Below, in pieces: positions 1 through 5,660 of a stretch of DNA of 5,660 bases. Position 1 is the stretch's first letter; every line of letters begins with the position of its first letter. Below the pieces are notes generated by a model. The model was given only the letters and a program-made list of their open reading frames with translations, was not told the DNA's origin and ran no database searches. The DNA comes from an uncultured Thermomonas sp. GTDB taxonomy: Bacteria > Pseudomonadota > Gammaproteobacteria > Xanthomonadales > Xanthomonadaceae. The position numbers and the translations under genes are program-made. The stretch covers positions 1 through 5,660 of the forward strand of contig CAMLJA010000138.1 of the NCBI GenBank assembly GCA_946480065.1, read 5' to 3'.

Positions 1-1
1 C

Positions 2-502
2 TTCATCTTCTCGGTGATCGCCGAGTAGCTGAACTTCGCCGGCGTGTGCGCGGTGGTCGGCATGAACGTCCTGCTGGACGGGCGAGCGTTCTGGTTGGGG
101 CTGCAGTGCGTGCAGATGAAGCGCCACTTCGCCGGCTACATCGCGTTCGGGATCGCGCTGTGGATGGCGCTGCAGAGCACGGTGTCGATCGGGGTCAACC
201 TGGGCCTGCTGCCCACCAAGGGCCTGACCCTGCCGCTGATTTCCTCCGGCGGCTCCAGCGTGCTGATGACCTGCGCCGCGCTGGGCCTGCTGCTGCGCGT
301 GTCCTACGAGTACGACCGCGCGGCGCGCCAGGTGGCGAAGCTGCGCGGCGTGGCCAGCCAGCCGCCGGTCGGCAGCGCGCCGCAGACCTCGCAGCCGCCG
401 CTGCCGGCCGACGCCACCGGCCGCGGCACCAGCCGCCTGCGCCAGCGGGTGGAGCCGGTGCTGGCGGGCGCCGAGCCGGCGAGCACCCGGAGGACGCGAT
501 GA
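2..502 (+). CDS. ftsW: FtsW, C-terminal part, interrupted by an in-frame TAG
   Basis: This is the 3' end of ftsW, the SEDS-family lipid II polymerase of the septum. The reading frame enters at base 2 with FIFSVIAE, which aligns with E. coli FtsW just after Asp297, a residue proposed to be catalytic. A TAG at 26-28 follows, and then the same frame stays open to TGA at 500-502. After the stop the protein still looks like FtsW: a membrane segment near 44-105, another near 134-215 ([14 protein letters not shown]), the hallmark [16 protein letters not shown] at about 212-259, a last membrane helix to about 304, and a Pro/Ala/Arg-rich cytoplasmic tail. The TAG replaces the second Glu of the family's EEL motif. 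As written, FtsW would lose its last membrane helices. In-frame restarts exist (GTG 44, ATG 62, ATG 116) but none has a convincing ribosome-binding site. The gene is usually essential, so a sequencing error or a recent mutation are both plausible. The identity is secure; whether it is intact is not. Confidence 0.9.
26..28 (+). other. In-frame TAG stop inside ftsW
   Basis: The codons run GAG TAG CTG at 23-31, giving Glu-stop-Leu where FtsW proteins normally have Glu-Glu-Leu. A single G-to-T change of GAG would produce it. Both flanks are in the same frame and match FtsW, so this is a substitution and not a frameshift. It is the only in-frame stop within any gene of the window; the five visible gene ends all use TGA. 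Confidence 0.9.
489..494 (+). promoter_or_regulatory. Ribosome-binding site of murG
   Basis: GGAGGA lies four bases before the ATG at 499, within the last codons of ftsW. It supports the start that overlaps the ftsW stop. Confidence 0.75.
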
Positions 503-1575
503 ACGCGCGCGCGCCCCTGGTGACCATCATGGCCGGCGGCACCGGCGGCCACATCTTCCCGGGCCTGGCGGTCGCGCAGGTGCTGCGCGAGCGCGGCGCC
601 GAGGTGTCCTGGCTGGGCGCGGACGGCGGCATGGAAACCCGGCTGGTGCCGCAGCACGGCATCGCCATCGACACCATCCCGGTGCGCGGCGTGCGCGGCA
701 AGGGCATCGCCACCCTGCTGTCGGCGCCGCTGCGGGTGCTGCGCGCGGTGCGCGCCGCCGCCGGCGTGCTGCGCGCGCGCCATCCGGACGCGGTGGTCAG
801 CTTCGGCGGCTATGCGGCCGGCCCGGGCGGCCTGGCCGCGCGGCTGGCCGGCATCCCGCTGCTGGTGCACGAGCAGAACCGCGCCGCCGGCATGACCAAC
901 CGCGTGCTCGCGCGGCTGGCCCGCCGGGTGCTGGTGGGCTTCCCGCAGACCTTCCCCGGCGAACTGCTGGTGGGCAACCCGGTGCGCGCCCAGATCGCCG
1001 CGGTCCCGCCGCCGGCGCAGCGCCCGCCCCACGGCGGCCCGCTGCGGCTGCTGGTGCTGGGCGGCAGCCAGGGCGCGCGCGCGCTGAACGCGGCGGTGCC
1101 GGAGGCGCTGGCCGCGCCCGGGCAGTCGGTGGACGTGCGCCACCAGGCCGGCGAGAAGCTGCTGGACGAAGCGCGCCAGGCCTACGCCGCGGCCGGCGTG
1201 CCGGCGCGGGTGGACGCCTTCATCGCCGACATGGCCGAGGCCTACGCCTGGGCGGACGTGGTGGTCTGCCGCGCCGGCGCGCTGACCCTGGCCGAACTGT
1301 GCGCGGTGGGCGTGGCCAGCGTGCTGGTGCCGTTCCCGCAGGCGGTGGACGACCACCAGACCCGCAACGCCGGCTTCCTGGTGGAGCGCGGCGCGGCCGT
1401 GCTGCTGCCCCAGTCCGAGGCCCTGGCCGCGCGCCTGCGCGAGACGCTGGACGGCCTGGCGCGCGATCCGGCGCGGGTGGCCGCGATGGCCGAGGCCGCG
1501 CGCGCGCTGGCGCGCCCGGACGCCGCACAGCGTGTGGCCGACGCGATCCTGGCCACGATCGAGGAGGCGCGATGA
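499..1575 (+). CDS. murG: UDP-GlcNAc:undecaprenyl-PP-MurNAc-pentapeptide GlcNAc transferase MurG
   Basis: MurG transfers GlcNAc from UDP-GlcNAc to lipid I, making lipid II on the cytoplasmic face of the inner membrane. It is a GT-B fold enzyme of family GT28. The protein has 358 residues, the usual length for MurG. Visible motifs are the N-terminal glycine-rich loop GGTGGH (13-18), a second one in [11 protein letters not shown] (about 99-109), HEQN (124-127), the start of the C-terminal sugar-nucleotide domain at GGSQG (188-192), HQAG (215-218), and [11 protein letters not shown] (257-267), in which Glu266 matches the E. coli Glu269 that contacts the UDP ribose. The ATG at 499 is chosen because it puts GGTGGH at the normal distance from the start and has GGAGGA just upstream. 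The start overlaps the ftsW stop as ATGA, and the end overlaps murC in the same way. Nothing is missing or odd in the gene. Confidence 0.97.
   Translation: MNARAPLVTIMAGGTGGHIFPGLAVAQVLRERGAEVSWLGADGGMETRLVPQHGIAIDTIPVRGVRGKGIATLLSAPLRVLRAVRAAAGVLRARHPDAVVSFGGYAAGPGGLAARLAGIPLLVHEQNRAAGMTNRVLARLARRVLVGFPQTFPGELLVGNPVRAQIAAVPPPAQRPPHGGPLRLLVLGGSQGARALNAAVPEALAAPGQSVDVRHQAGEKLLDEARQAYAAAGVPARVDAFIADMAEAYAWADVVVCRAGALTLAELCAVGVASVLVPFPQAVDDHQTRNAGFLVERGAAVLLPQSEALAARLRETLDGLARDPARVAAMAEAARALARPDAAQRVADAILATIEEAR
1561..1567 (+). promoter_or_regulatory. Ribosome-binding site of murC
   Basis: GAGGAGG lies four bases before the ATG at 1572 and doubles as the last Glu-Glu codons of murG. It is the strongest Shine-Dalgarno match among the junctions. 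Confidence 0.75.
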
Positions 1576-3014
1576 CCGCCTACAGCCTGCGCCTGCAGCA
1601 GCTCGGCGACCTCGCCAAGGCGTTCCCGCGCGTGCACTTCGTCGGCATCGGCGGGGTCGGCATGAGCGGCATCGCCGAGGTGCTGTGCACGCTGGGTTAC
1701 CAGGTCAGCGGCTCGGACAACGCCGACAACGCCACCACCCGCCGGCTGGCCGGCCTGGGCGTGGCGATCAGCCGAGGCCACGCCGCCGCCAACGTGCTGG
1801 ACGCCGATTGCGTGGTGGTCAGCAGCGCGATCAAGGCCGACAACCCCGAACTGATGGAAGCGCGCGCGCAGCGCATCCCGGTGGTGCCGCGCGCGGAGAT
1901 GCTGGCCGAGCTGATGCGCTTCAAGCGCGGCATCGCGGTGGCCGGCACCCACGGCAAGACCACCACCACCTCGCTCACCGCCAGCGTGCTGGCCGAGGGC
2001 GGGCTGGACCCGACCTTCGTGATCGGCGGCCAGCTGCTGGCGGCCGGCGCCAACGCGCGGCTGGGCAAGGGCGACTGGCTGGTGGCCGAGGCCGACGAGA
2101 GCGACGGCAGCTTCCTGCGCCTGAACCCGGCGGTGGCCATCGTCACCAACATCGACGCCGACCACCTGGAGAACTACGGCGGCGACTTCGGGCAGGTCAA
2201 GCGCGCGTTCTCCGAATTCCTGCACCGGCTGCCGTTCTACGGGCTGGCGGTACTGTGCATCGACGATCCCGAGGTCGCCGCGCTGGCCGCGGCCACCCCG
2301 CGCCACGTGGTCACCTACGGCTTCGCCGCCGAGGCCGACGTGCGCGCCGAGGACGTCACGCAGCAGGGCGCGCGCATGCACTTCGCGCTGTGCCTGCCGG
2401 ACGGCACGCGCACGCCGGTGACCCTGGCGCTGCCGGGCCGCCACAACGTGCAGAACGCGCTGGCCGCCGCCGCCGTGGCCTGGCAGCTGGGCGTGCCCAA
2501 CGAGGCCATCGCGCGGGCGCTGCAGAACTTCGCCGGCATCGGCCGCCGCTTCAACCAGCTGGCGCGGCTGCCGCTGGCGGCCGGCGGCGACGTGGTGCTG
2601 GTGGACGACTACGGCCACCACCCGAAGGAACTGGCGGCGGTGTTCGACGCCGCCCGCGGCGGCTGGCCGGACAAGCGGCTGGTGGTGGCGTTCCAGCCGC
2701 ACCGCTATTCGCGCACCCGCGACCTGTTCGACGAGTTCGCCGCGGTGCTGTCCACCGTCGACGCGCTGGTGCTGACCGAGGTCTACCCGGCCGGCGAGGC
2801 GCCGATCGCCGGCGCCGACGCCAAGGCGCTGGCGCGCTCCATCCGCACCCGCGGCCGGGTCGACCCGGTGGTGGTCGGCGGCGCCGGCGAGCTGCGCGAG
2901 GCGCTGGCCGGGATGCTGCACGCCGGCGACCTGCTGCTGATGATGGGCGCGGGCGACATCGGCGCGGCCGCGCAGCAGCTGGCGCGGGCCGGCTTCGAGG
3001 GAGACGGCGCATGA
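1572..3014 (+). CDS. murC: UDP-N-acetylmuramate--L-alanine ligase MurC
   Basis: MurC is the cytoplasmic Mur ligase that adds L-alanine to UDP-MurNAc with ATP, the first amino acid of the stem peptide. It has 480 residues; E. coli MurC has 491. Domains in order: an N-terminal Rossmann-like UDP-binding domain with GIGGVGMSG (25-33); a central ATPase domain with P-loop [10 protein letters not shown] (124-133, Lys129), EADESDGSF (Glu176 is a likely Mg2+ ligand) and [14 protein letters not shown] with His198; and a C-terminal domain with DDYGHHPKE (345-353) and FQPHRYSRT (374-382). The DNADN segment after the glycine loop and the HLENYGGDF and YGHHP motifs mark it as MurC and not MurD, MurE, MurF or Mpl. 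The start at 1572 has GAGGAGG upstream and overlaps the murG stop. The 3' end overlaps ddl. There is no murB before ddl, unlike some other bacteria where murB lies between murC and ddl. All key residues are present. Confidence 0.97.
   Translation: MTAYSLRLQQLGDLAKAFPRVHFVGIGGVGMSGIAEVLCTLGYQVSGSDNADNATTRRLAGLGVAISRGHAAANVLDADCVVVSSAIKADNPELMEARAQRIPVVPRAEMLAELMRFKRGIAVAGTHGKTTTTSLTASVLAEGGLDPTFVIGGQLLAAGANARLGKGDWLVAEADESDGSFLRLNPAVAIVTNIDADHLENYGGDFGQVKRAFSEFLHRLPFYGLAVLCIDDPEVAALAAATPRHVVTYGFAAEADVRAEDVTQQGARMHFALCLPDGTRTPVTLALPGRHNVQNALAAAAVAWQLGVPNEAIARALQNFAGIGRRFNQLARLPLAAGGDVVLVDDYGHHPKELAAVFDAARGGWPDKRLVVAFQPHRYSRTRDLFDEFAAVLSTVDALVLTEVYPAGEAPIAGADAKALARSIRTRGRVDPVVVGGAGELREALAGMLHAGDLLLMMGAGDIGAAAQQLARAGFEGDGA
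2998..3003 (+). promoter_or_regulatory. Ribosome-binding site of ddl
   Basis: AGGGAG lies seven bases before the ATG at 3011. A second in-frame ATG at 3017 would be 13 bases away, so the spacing favours 3011. Confidence 0.65.
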
Positions 3015-3964
3015 GCATGCACGCGTTCCCCCCCTTGCGAATCACCGACCCGCGCGACTTCGGCCGCGTCGCCGTGCTGATGGGCGGCAGCAGCGCCGAG
3101 CGCGAGGTCTCGCTGGACTCCGGGGCCAACGTGCTGCAGGCGCTGCGCTCGCGCGGGGTCGACGCCCACGCCGTGGACGGCATCCCGGCGCTGGTCGACG
3201 CGCTGGTGCACGGCCGGTTCGACCGCGTGTTCAACATCCTGCACGGGGGCGATGGCGAGAACGGCGTGCTGCAGGGCCTGCTGCAGGGCTTCGAAGTGCC
3301 CTACACCGGCCCCGGCGTGCTGGGCAGCGCGCTGACGCTGGACAAGATCCGCACCAAGCAGGTGTGGCAGTCGGCCGGGCTGCCCACCGCGCGCTTCGCG
3401 CGCATCGCCCCGGGCGGCGACCTGGCGGCGGCGGTGCGCGAACTCGGGCTGCCGGTGTTCGTGAAGCCGTCGACCGAAGGCTCCAGCGTGGGCGTGTTCC
3501 GGGTGCTGTCGGAGGCCGACCTGGCGCCGGCGCAGGCGTTCGCGGCCGGCTACCCGGGCGAGCTGCTCGCCGAGCAGATGCTGACCGCCGGCGAATTCAC
3601 CGTGGGCGTGGTCGGGGACGTGGTGCTGCCGTCGGTGCGCATCGTCCCGGCGGCCGGCTGGTACGACTACCACGCCAAGTACATCGCCGACGACACCCAG
3701 TACCTCTGCCCCGGCCTGCACGGCGACGACGAGGACGAGATCCGCGCCCTGGCGCTGGCCGGCTTCCGCGCCGCCGGCTGCAGCGGCTGGGGCCGGGTCG
3801 ACGTGATGCGCCACGGCGACGGCCGGCTGATGCTGATGGAGGTCAACACCGCCCCCGGCATGACCAGCCATTCGCTGGTGCCGAAGGCCGCGCGCCAGCT
3901 GGGCTGCGCGTTCGAGGAGCTGTGCTGGCGCATCCTGGAACAGTCGATGGAGCCGCGCGCATGA
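3011..3964 (+). CDS. ddl: D-alanine--D-alanine ligase Ddl (DdlB type)
   Basis: Ddl is the cytoplasmic ATP-grasp ligase that joins two D-alanines for the end of the peptidoglycan stem peptide. It has 317 residues; E. coli DdlB has 306. The N-terminal domain has [12 protein letters not shown] with Glu30 (E. coli Glu15), then LHGGDGENG and [12 protein letters not shown] with DK. The ATP-grasp part has [12 protein letters not shown], with Lys152 and Ser158 (E. coli Ser150), then EFTVGVVGD and WYDYHAKY with Tyr224 (E. coli Tyr216), GWGRVDVM with Asp264, and [15 protein letters not shown] with the metal ligands Glu277 and Asn279. The Glu-Ser-Tyr triad is intact. Tyr at this place is typical of D-Ala-D-Ala ligases, whereas D-Ala-D-Lac ligases have Phe. 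About 15 extra residues precede the core compared with E. coli; they are encoded next to a run of seven C (3028-3034). It overlaps murC and ftsQ as ATGA. The symbol could equally be ddlB. Confidence 0.96.
   Translation: MSMHAFPPLRITDPRDFGRVAVLMGGSSAEREVSLDSGANVLQALRSRGVDAHAVDGIPALVDALVHGRFDRVFNILHGGDGENGVLQGLLQGFEVPYTGPGVLGSALTLDKIRTKQVWQSAGLPTARFARIAPGGDLAAAVRELGLPVFVKPSTEGSSVGVFRVLSEADLAPAQAFAAGYPGELLAEQMLTAGEFTVGVVGDVVLPSVRIVPAAGWYDYHAKYIADDTQYLCPGLHGDDEDEIRALALAGFRAAGCSGWGRVDVMRHGDGRLMLMEVNTAPGMTSHSLVPKAARQLGCAFEELCWRILEQSMEPRA
3949..3952 (+). promoter_or_regulatory. Ribosome-binding site of ftsQ
   Basis: GGAG lies eight bases before the ATG at 3961. The next in-frame ATG, at 3970, would be 17 bases away, so 3961 is the better start. 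This is the weakest Shine-Dalgarno of the five junctions. Confidence 0.55.
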
Positions 3965-4746
3965 GCGCGATGCTGCGGCTGCTGGCCTGGGCGCTGGCGC
4001 TGGCGCTGGTGGCGCTGCCGGTGGTGGCGCTGGTCAACGGCTGGGTCGGCGGCGAGCGGTGGCCGCTGCGGGTGCTGCGCGTGCAGGGCCAGCTGCAGCG
4101 GGTGGACGAGGCGCGGCTGCGCGCCACCGTGCTGCCGTACGCGCGGCGCGGCTTCTTCGCGGTGCCGCTGGGCCAGGTCCAGCACGCGGTGGCGGCGCTG
4201 CCGTGGGTGGAGCGCGCGGAAGTGCGCAAGCACTGGCCGGACGTGCTGGAAGTGCGCATCCGCGAACACCGCCCGTTCGCCCGCTGGGGCCAGGACCGGC
4301 TGCTGTCCGAGTCGGGGCGGCTGTTCCCGGCCGCGCGGGTGAAGGTGCCCGCCGGCCTGCCGCGGCTCGACGGCCCCGACGGCCGGGTGGCGGAGGTGGT
4401 GGCGCTGTACAACCAGGCGCGCGAGCTGCTGGCCAACGCCGGCGGCATCGCCGGGGTGGCGCTGGACCGCCGCGGCAGCTGGTCGATCGCGATGGCCGAC
4501 GGCACCCGCGTGGTGCTGGGCCGCAACGACCCGCAGCCGCGCCTGGAGCGCTTCGCCGCCCTGCTGCCGCGGCTGCGCGCCGAGCACGCCGGCCGCCGGC
4601 TGGTGCGCGCCGACCTGCGCTACACGAACGGATTCTCGCTGGTGTGGGCGGACCTGCCGAAGCAGGGCGCACGCACGGCCGCGCCACTCCCCCGGCCGCT
4701 GGCGGCCCTGCCGCGCGCGGCGGCAATGATGGAAGGAACTGCATGA
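3961..4746 (+). CDS. ftsQ: Cell division protein FtsQ
   Basis: FtsQ is a bitopic inner-membrane protein that joins the FtsQ-FtsL-FtsB complex and links early and late divisome proteins. The 261 residues are close to the E. coli length (276). There is a very short cytoplasmic start, one membrane helix at about 5-25 (Ala/Leu/Val-rich, part of it from three GCGCTG repeats), then a periplasmic POTRA domain at about 35-105. This ends in the family signature [14 protein letters not shown], followed by [13 protein letters not shown]. The beta domain follows to about 232; near its end [13 protein letters not shown] resembles the E. coli region containing Arg247 and Tyr248 that binds FtsB (here Arg220 and Tyr221). 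The last 30 or so residues are Pro/Ala-rich and probably flexible. Position between ddl and ftsA supports the call. The start was chosen by spacing to GGAG and by the short N-terminus before the helix. Confidence 0.95.
   Translation: MSAMLRLLAWALALALVALPVVALVNGWVGGERWPLRVLRVQGQLQRVDEARLRATVLPYARRGFFAVPLGQVQHAVAALPWVERAEVRKHWPDVLEVRIREHRPFARWGQDRLLSESGRLFPAARVKVPAGLPRLDGPDGRVAEVVALYNQARELLANAGGIAGVALDRRGSWSIAMADGTRVVLGRNDPQPRLERFAALLPRLRAEHAGRRLVRADLRYTNGFSLVWADLPKQGARTAAPLPRPLAALPRAAAMMEGTA
3991..4008 (+). repeat. Three tandem GCGCTG hexamers in ftsQ
   Basis: Three perfect in-frame copies of GCGCTG encode Ala-Leu-Ala-Leu-Ala-Leu within the membrane helix of FtsQ; a further GCGCTG follows after one GTG codon. 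Copy-number change would lengthen or shorten the helix by two residues without a frameshift. It is probably just codon bias acting on an Ala/Leu-rich helix. Confidence 0.7.
4731..4737 (+). promoter_or_regulatory. Ribosome-binding site of ftsA
   Basis: GGAAGGA, with AAGGA five bases before the ATG at 4743, sits in a locally less GC-rich patch at the end of ftsQ. That patch may keep the start region free of secondary structure. Confidence 0.7.
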
Positions 4747-5660
4747 ACCGCAAGGGCGACAAGTCGCTGATCGTCGGGCTCGACATCGGCACCTCCAAGG
4801 TCACCGCGCTGGTGGGCGAATACGCCCCCGGGGAGCCGATCGAGGTGATCGGGATCGGCTCCCACGAATCGCGCGGGCTGCGCCGCGGGGTGGTGGTGGA
4901 CATCGACTCCACCGTGCAGTCGATCCAGCGCGCGGTCGAGGAGGCCGAGCTGATGGCCGGCTGCGAGGTGCGCAGCGTGTACGCCTCGATCAGCGGCAAC
5001 CACGTGCAGTGCCGCAACTCCCAGGGCATCGCCCCGATCCGCGACGGCGAGGTGACCTACGCCGACCTGGACCGGGTGCTGGAGGCGGCCAAGGCGGTGG
5101 CCATCCCGGCCGACCAGCGGATCCTGCATGCGATCCCGCGCGACTACGTGCTGGACGATTCGCAGGAAGGCATCCGCAACCCGGTCGGCATGACCGGCGT
5201 GCGCCTGGAGGTGCACGCGCACCTGGTGGTGTGCGCGCAGTCGGCCGCCGCCAACATCACCAAGTGCGTGCAGCGCTGCGGCCTGCAGGTGGACGACCTG
5301 GTGCTGTCCTCGCTGGCGTCCAGCACCGCGGTGCTGACCCCGGACGAGCGCGAGCTGGGCGTGGTGCTGGTCGACATGGGCGCCGGCACCACCGACATCG
5401 CGGTGTTCGTGCAGGGCGCGATCTGCCACACCGCCAGCCTGCCGGTGGCGGGCGACAAGGTGACCGAGGACATCGCGCACATGCTGCGCACCCCCACCCC
5501 CGAGGCCGAGCAGATCAAGGTCCGCTACGCCTGCGCGCTGGCCCAGCTGGCGCGCGCCGAGGAAAGCATCCAGGTACCCAGCGTGGGCGACCGCCCGCCG
5601 CGGCGGATGCCGCGCCACGCGCTGGCGCAGGCGGTGCAGGCGCGCTACGAGGAGATCTTC
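4743..5660 (+). CDS. ftsA: Cell division protein FtsA, 5' part, cut by the window end
   Basis: FtsA is the actin-like ATP-binding protein that tethers FtsZ to the cytoplasmic membrane and recruits later divisome proteins. 306 codons are present with no stop; the family has about 410-420 residues, so roughly a quarter lies beyond the window. Visible are the phosphate-1 motif GLDIGTSK (12-19), SRGLRRGVVVDID (43-55), the inserted 1C domain at about 86-165 containing HAIPRDYVLDD and EGIRNPVGMTGVRLEVHAHL, the phosphate-2 motif VDMGAGTTDIAV (210-221; E. coli has DIGGGTMD here), the IKVRYACAL helix, and PSVGDRPPR (279-287), a strongly conserved FtsA segment. The adenosine motif and the C-terminal amphipathic membrane helix are not in the window. 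The start overlaps the ftsQ stop as ATGA and has GGAAGGA upstream. ftsZ would be expected next, which cannot be checked here. Confidence 0.96.
   Translation, partial: MNRKGDKSLIVGLDIGTSKVTALVGEYAPGEPIEVIGIGSHESRGLRRGVVVDIDSTVQSIQRAVEEAELMAGCEVRSVYASISGNHVQCRNSQGIAPIRDGEVTYADLDRVLEAAKAVAIPADQRILHAIPRDYVLDDSQEGIRNPVGMTGVRLEVHAHLVVCAQSAAANITKCVQRCGLQVDDLVLSSLASSTAVLTPDERELGVVLVDMGAGTTDIAVFVQGAICHTASLPVAGDKVTEDIAHMLRTPTPEAEQIKVRYACALAQLARAEESIQVPSVGDRPPRRMPRHALAQAVQARYEEIF

Noticed and set aside
46..498. Upstream extension of the murG frame into ftsW
   Set aside because: The extra 151 residues are low-complexity and overlap the real ftsW frame; MurG homology begins at the ATG at 499.
1242..2921. 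Long open frame on the minus strand opposite murG and murC (559 codons)
   Set aside because: It lies opposite two clearly real genes. The translation is a biased mix of His, Arg, Ala, Gly and Gln with no recognisable domain, as expected from the complement of GC-rich codons.
1532..3010. Upstream extension of the ddl frame through murC on the + strand
   Set aside because: The frame is open, but the translation before 3011 is Arg/Gly/Ala low-complexity sequence and overlaps intact murC. The ribosome-binding site and Ddl homology start at 3011.
3011..4746. Internal promoters for ftsQ or ftsA, as known inside ddlB and ftsQ of E. coli
   Set aside because: I could find no convincing -35/-10 pair in this very GC-rich sequence, so none is called.
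4620..5618. Minus-strand open frame of 332 codons opposite ftsA
   Set aside because: It has the same His/Arg/Ala/Gly-rich composition, while the + strand encodes unmistakable FtsA motifs throughout. Similar shadows at 304-1356, 2783-3871 and 3667-4587 were rejected for the same reason.
1..5660. A new defence, mobile or otherwise undescribed system
   Set aside because: Every base from 2 to the end is covered by a recognised dcw gene; there is no accessory gene, intergenic region, inverted repeat boundary or RNA gene to support one.

Overview
The window is a stretch of a bacterial dcw (division and cell wall) cluster. All genes are on the + strand in the order ftsW (3' end only), murG, murC, ddl, ftsQ, ftsA (5' part only). 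It is very rich in G+C, with G or C at almost every third codon position. The gene order, with ddl directly after murC and no murB between them, fits Gammaproteobacteria. The remembered resemblance of MurC, FtsW and FtsA to Xanthomonas/Lysobacter-type proteins points to Lysobacteraceae (Xanthomonadaceae). That family assignment is an inference from recall, not a database result.

Layout: 2-502 encodes the last part of FtsW, the septal peptidoglycan glycosyltransferase, and carries an in-frame TAG at 26-28. 499-1575 is murG (lipid II synthesis), 1572-3014 is murC (L-alanine addition to UDP-MurNAc), 3011-3964 is ddl (D-Ala-D-Ala ligase), 3961-4746 is ftsQ (divisome scaffold), and 4743 to the window end is ftsA (FtsZ membrane anchor, 306 codons present). 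There are no intergenic gaps. Each of the five junctions is a 4-base ATGA overlap with a purine-rich ribosome-binding site inside the preceding gene, so the block reads as one translationally coupled operon.

Together the genes supply the cytoplasmic precursor route (MurC, Ddl), the membrane lipid II step (MurG), the septal polymerase (FtsW) and the divisome machinery that places and activates it (FtsQ, FtsA). This is conserved housekeeping content. I see no mobile element, CRISPR array, RNA gene, terminator or unknown system.

The one real anomaly is the TAG codon in ftsW. It falls where the family has the second glutamate of a conserved EEL motif, eight codons after the window begins. It could be a base-call error, a true nonsense mutation or, much less likely, readthrough or recoding. 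Long open frames on the minus strand are by-products of the GC-rich codon usage and are not called as genes.
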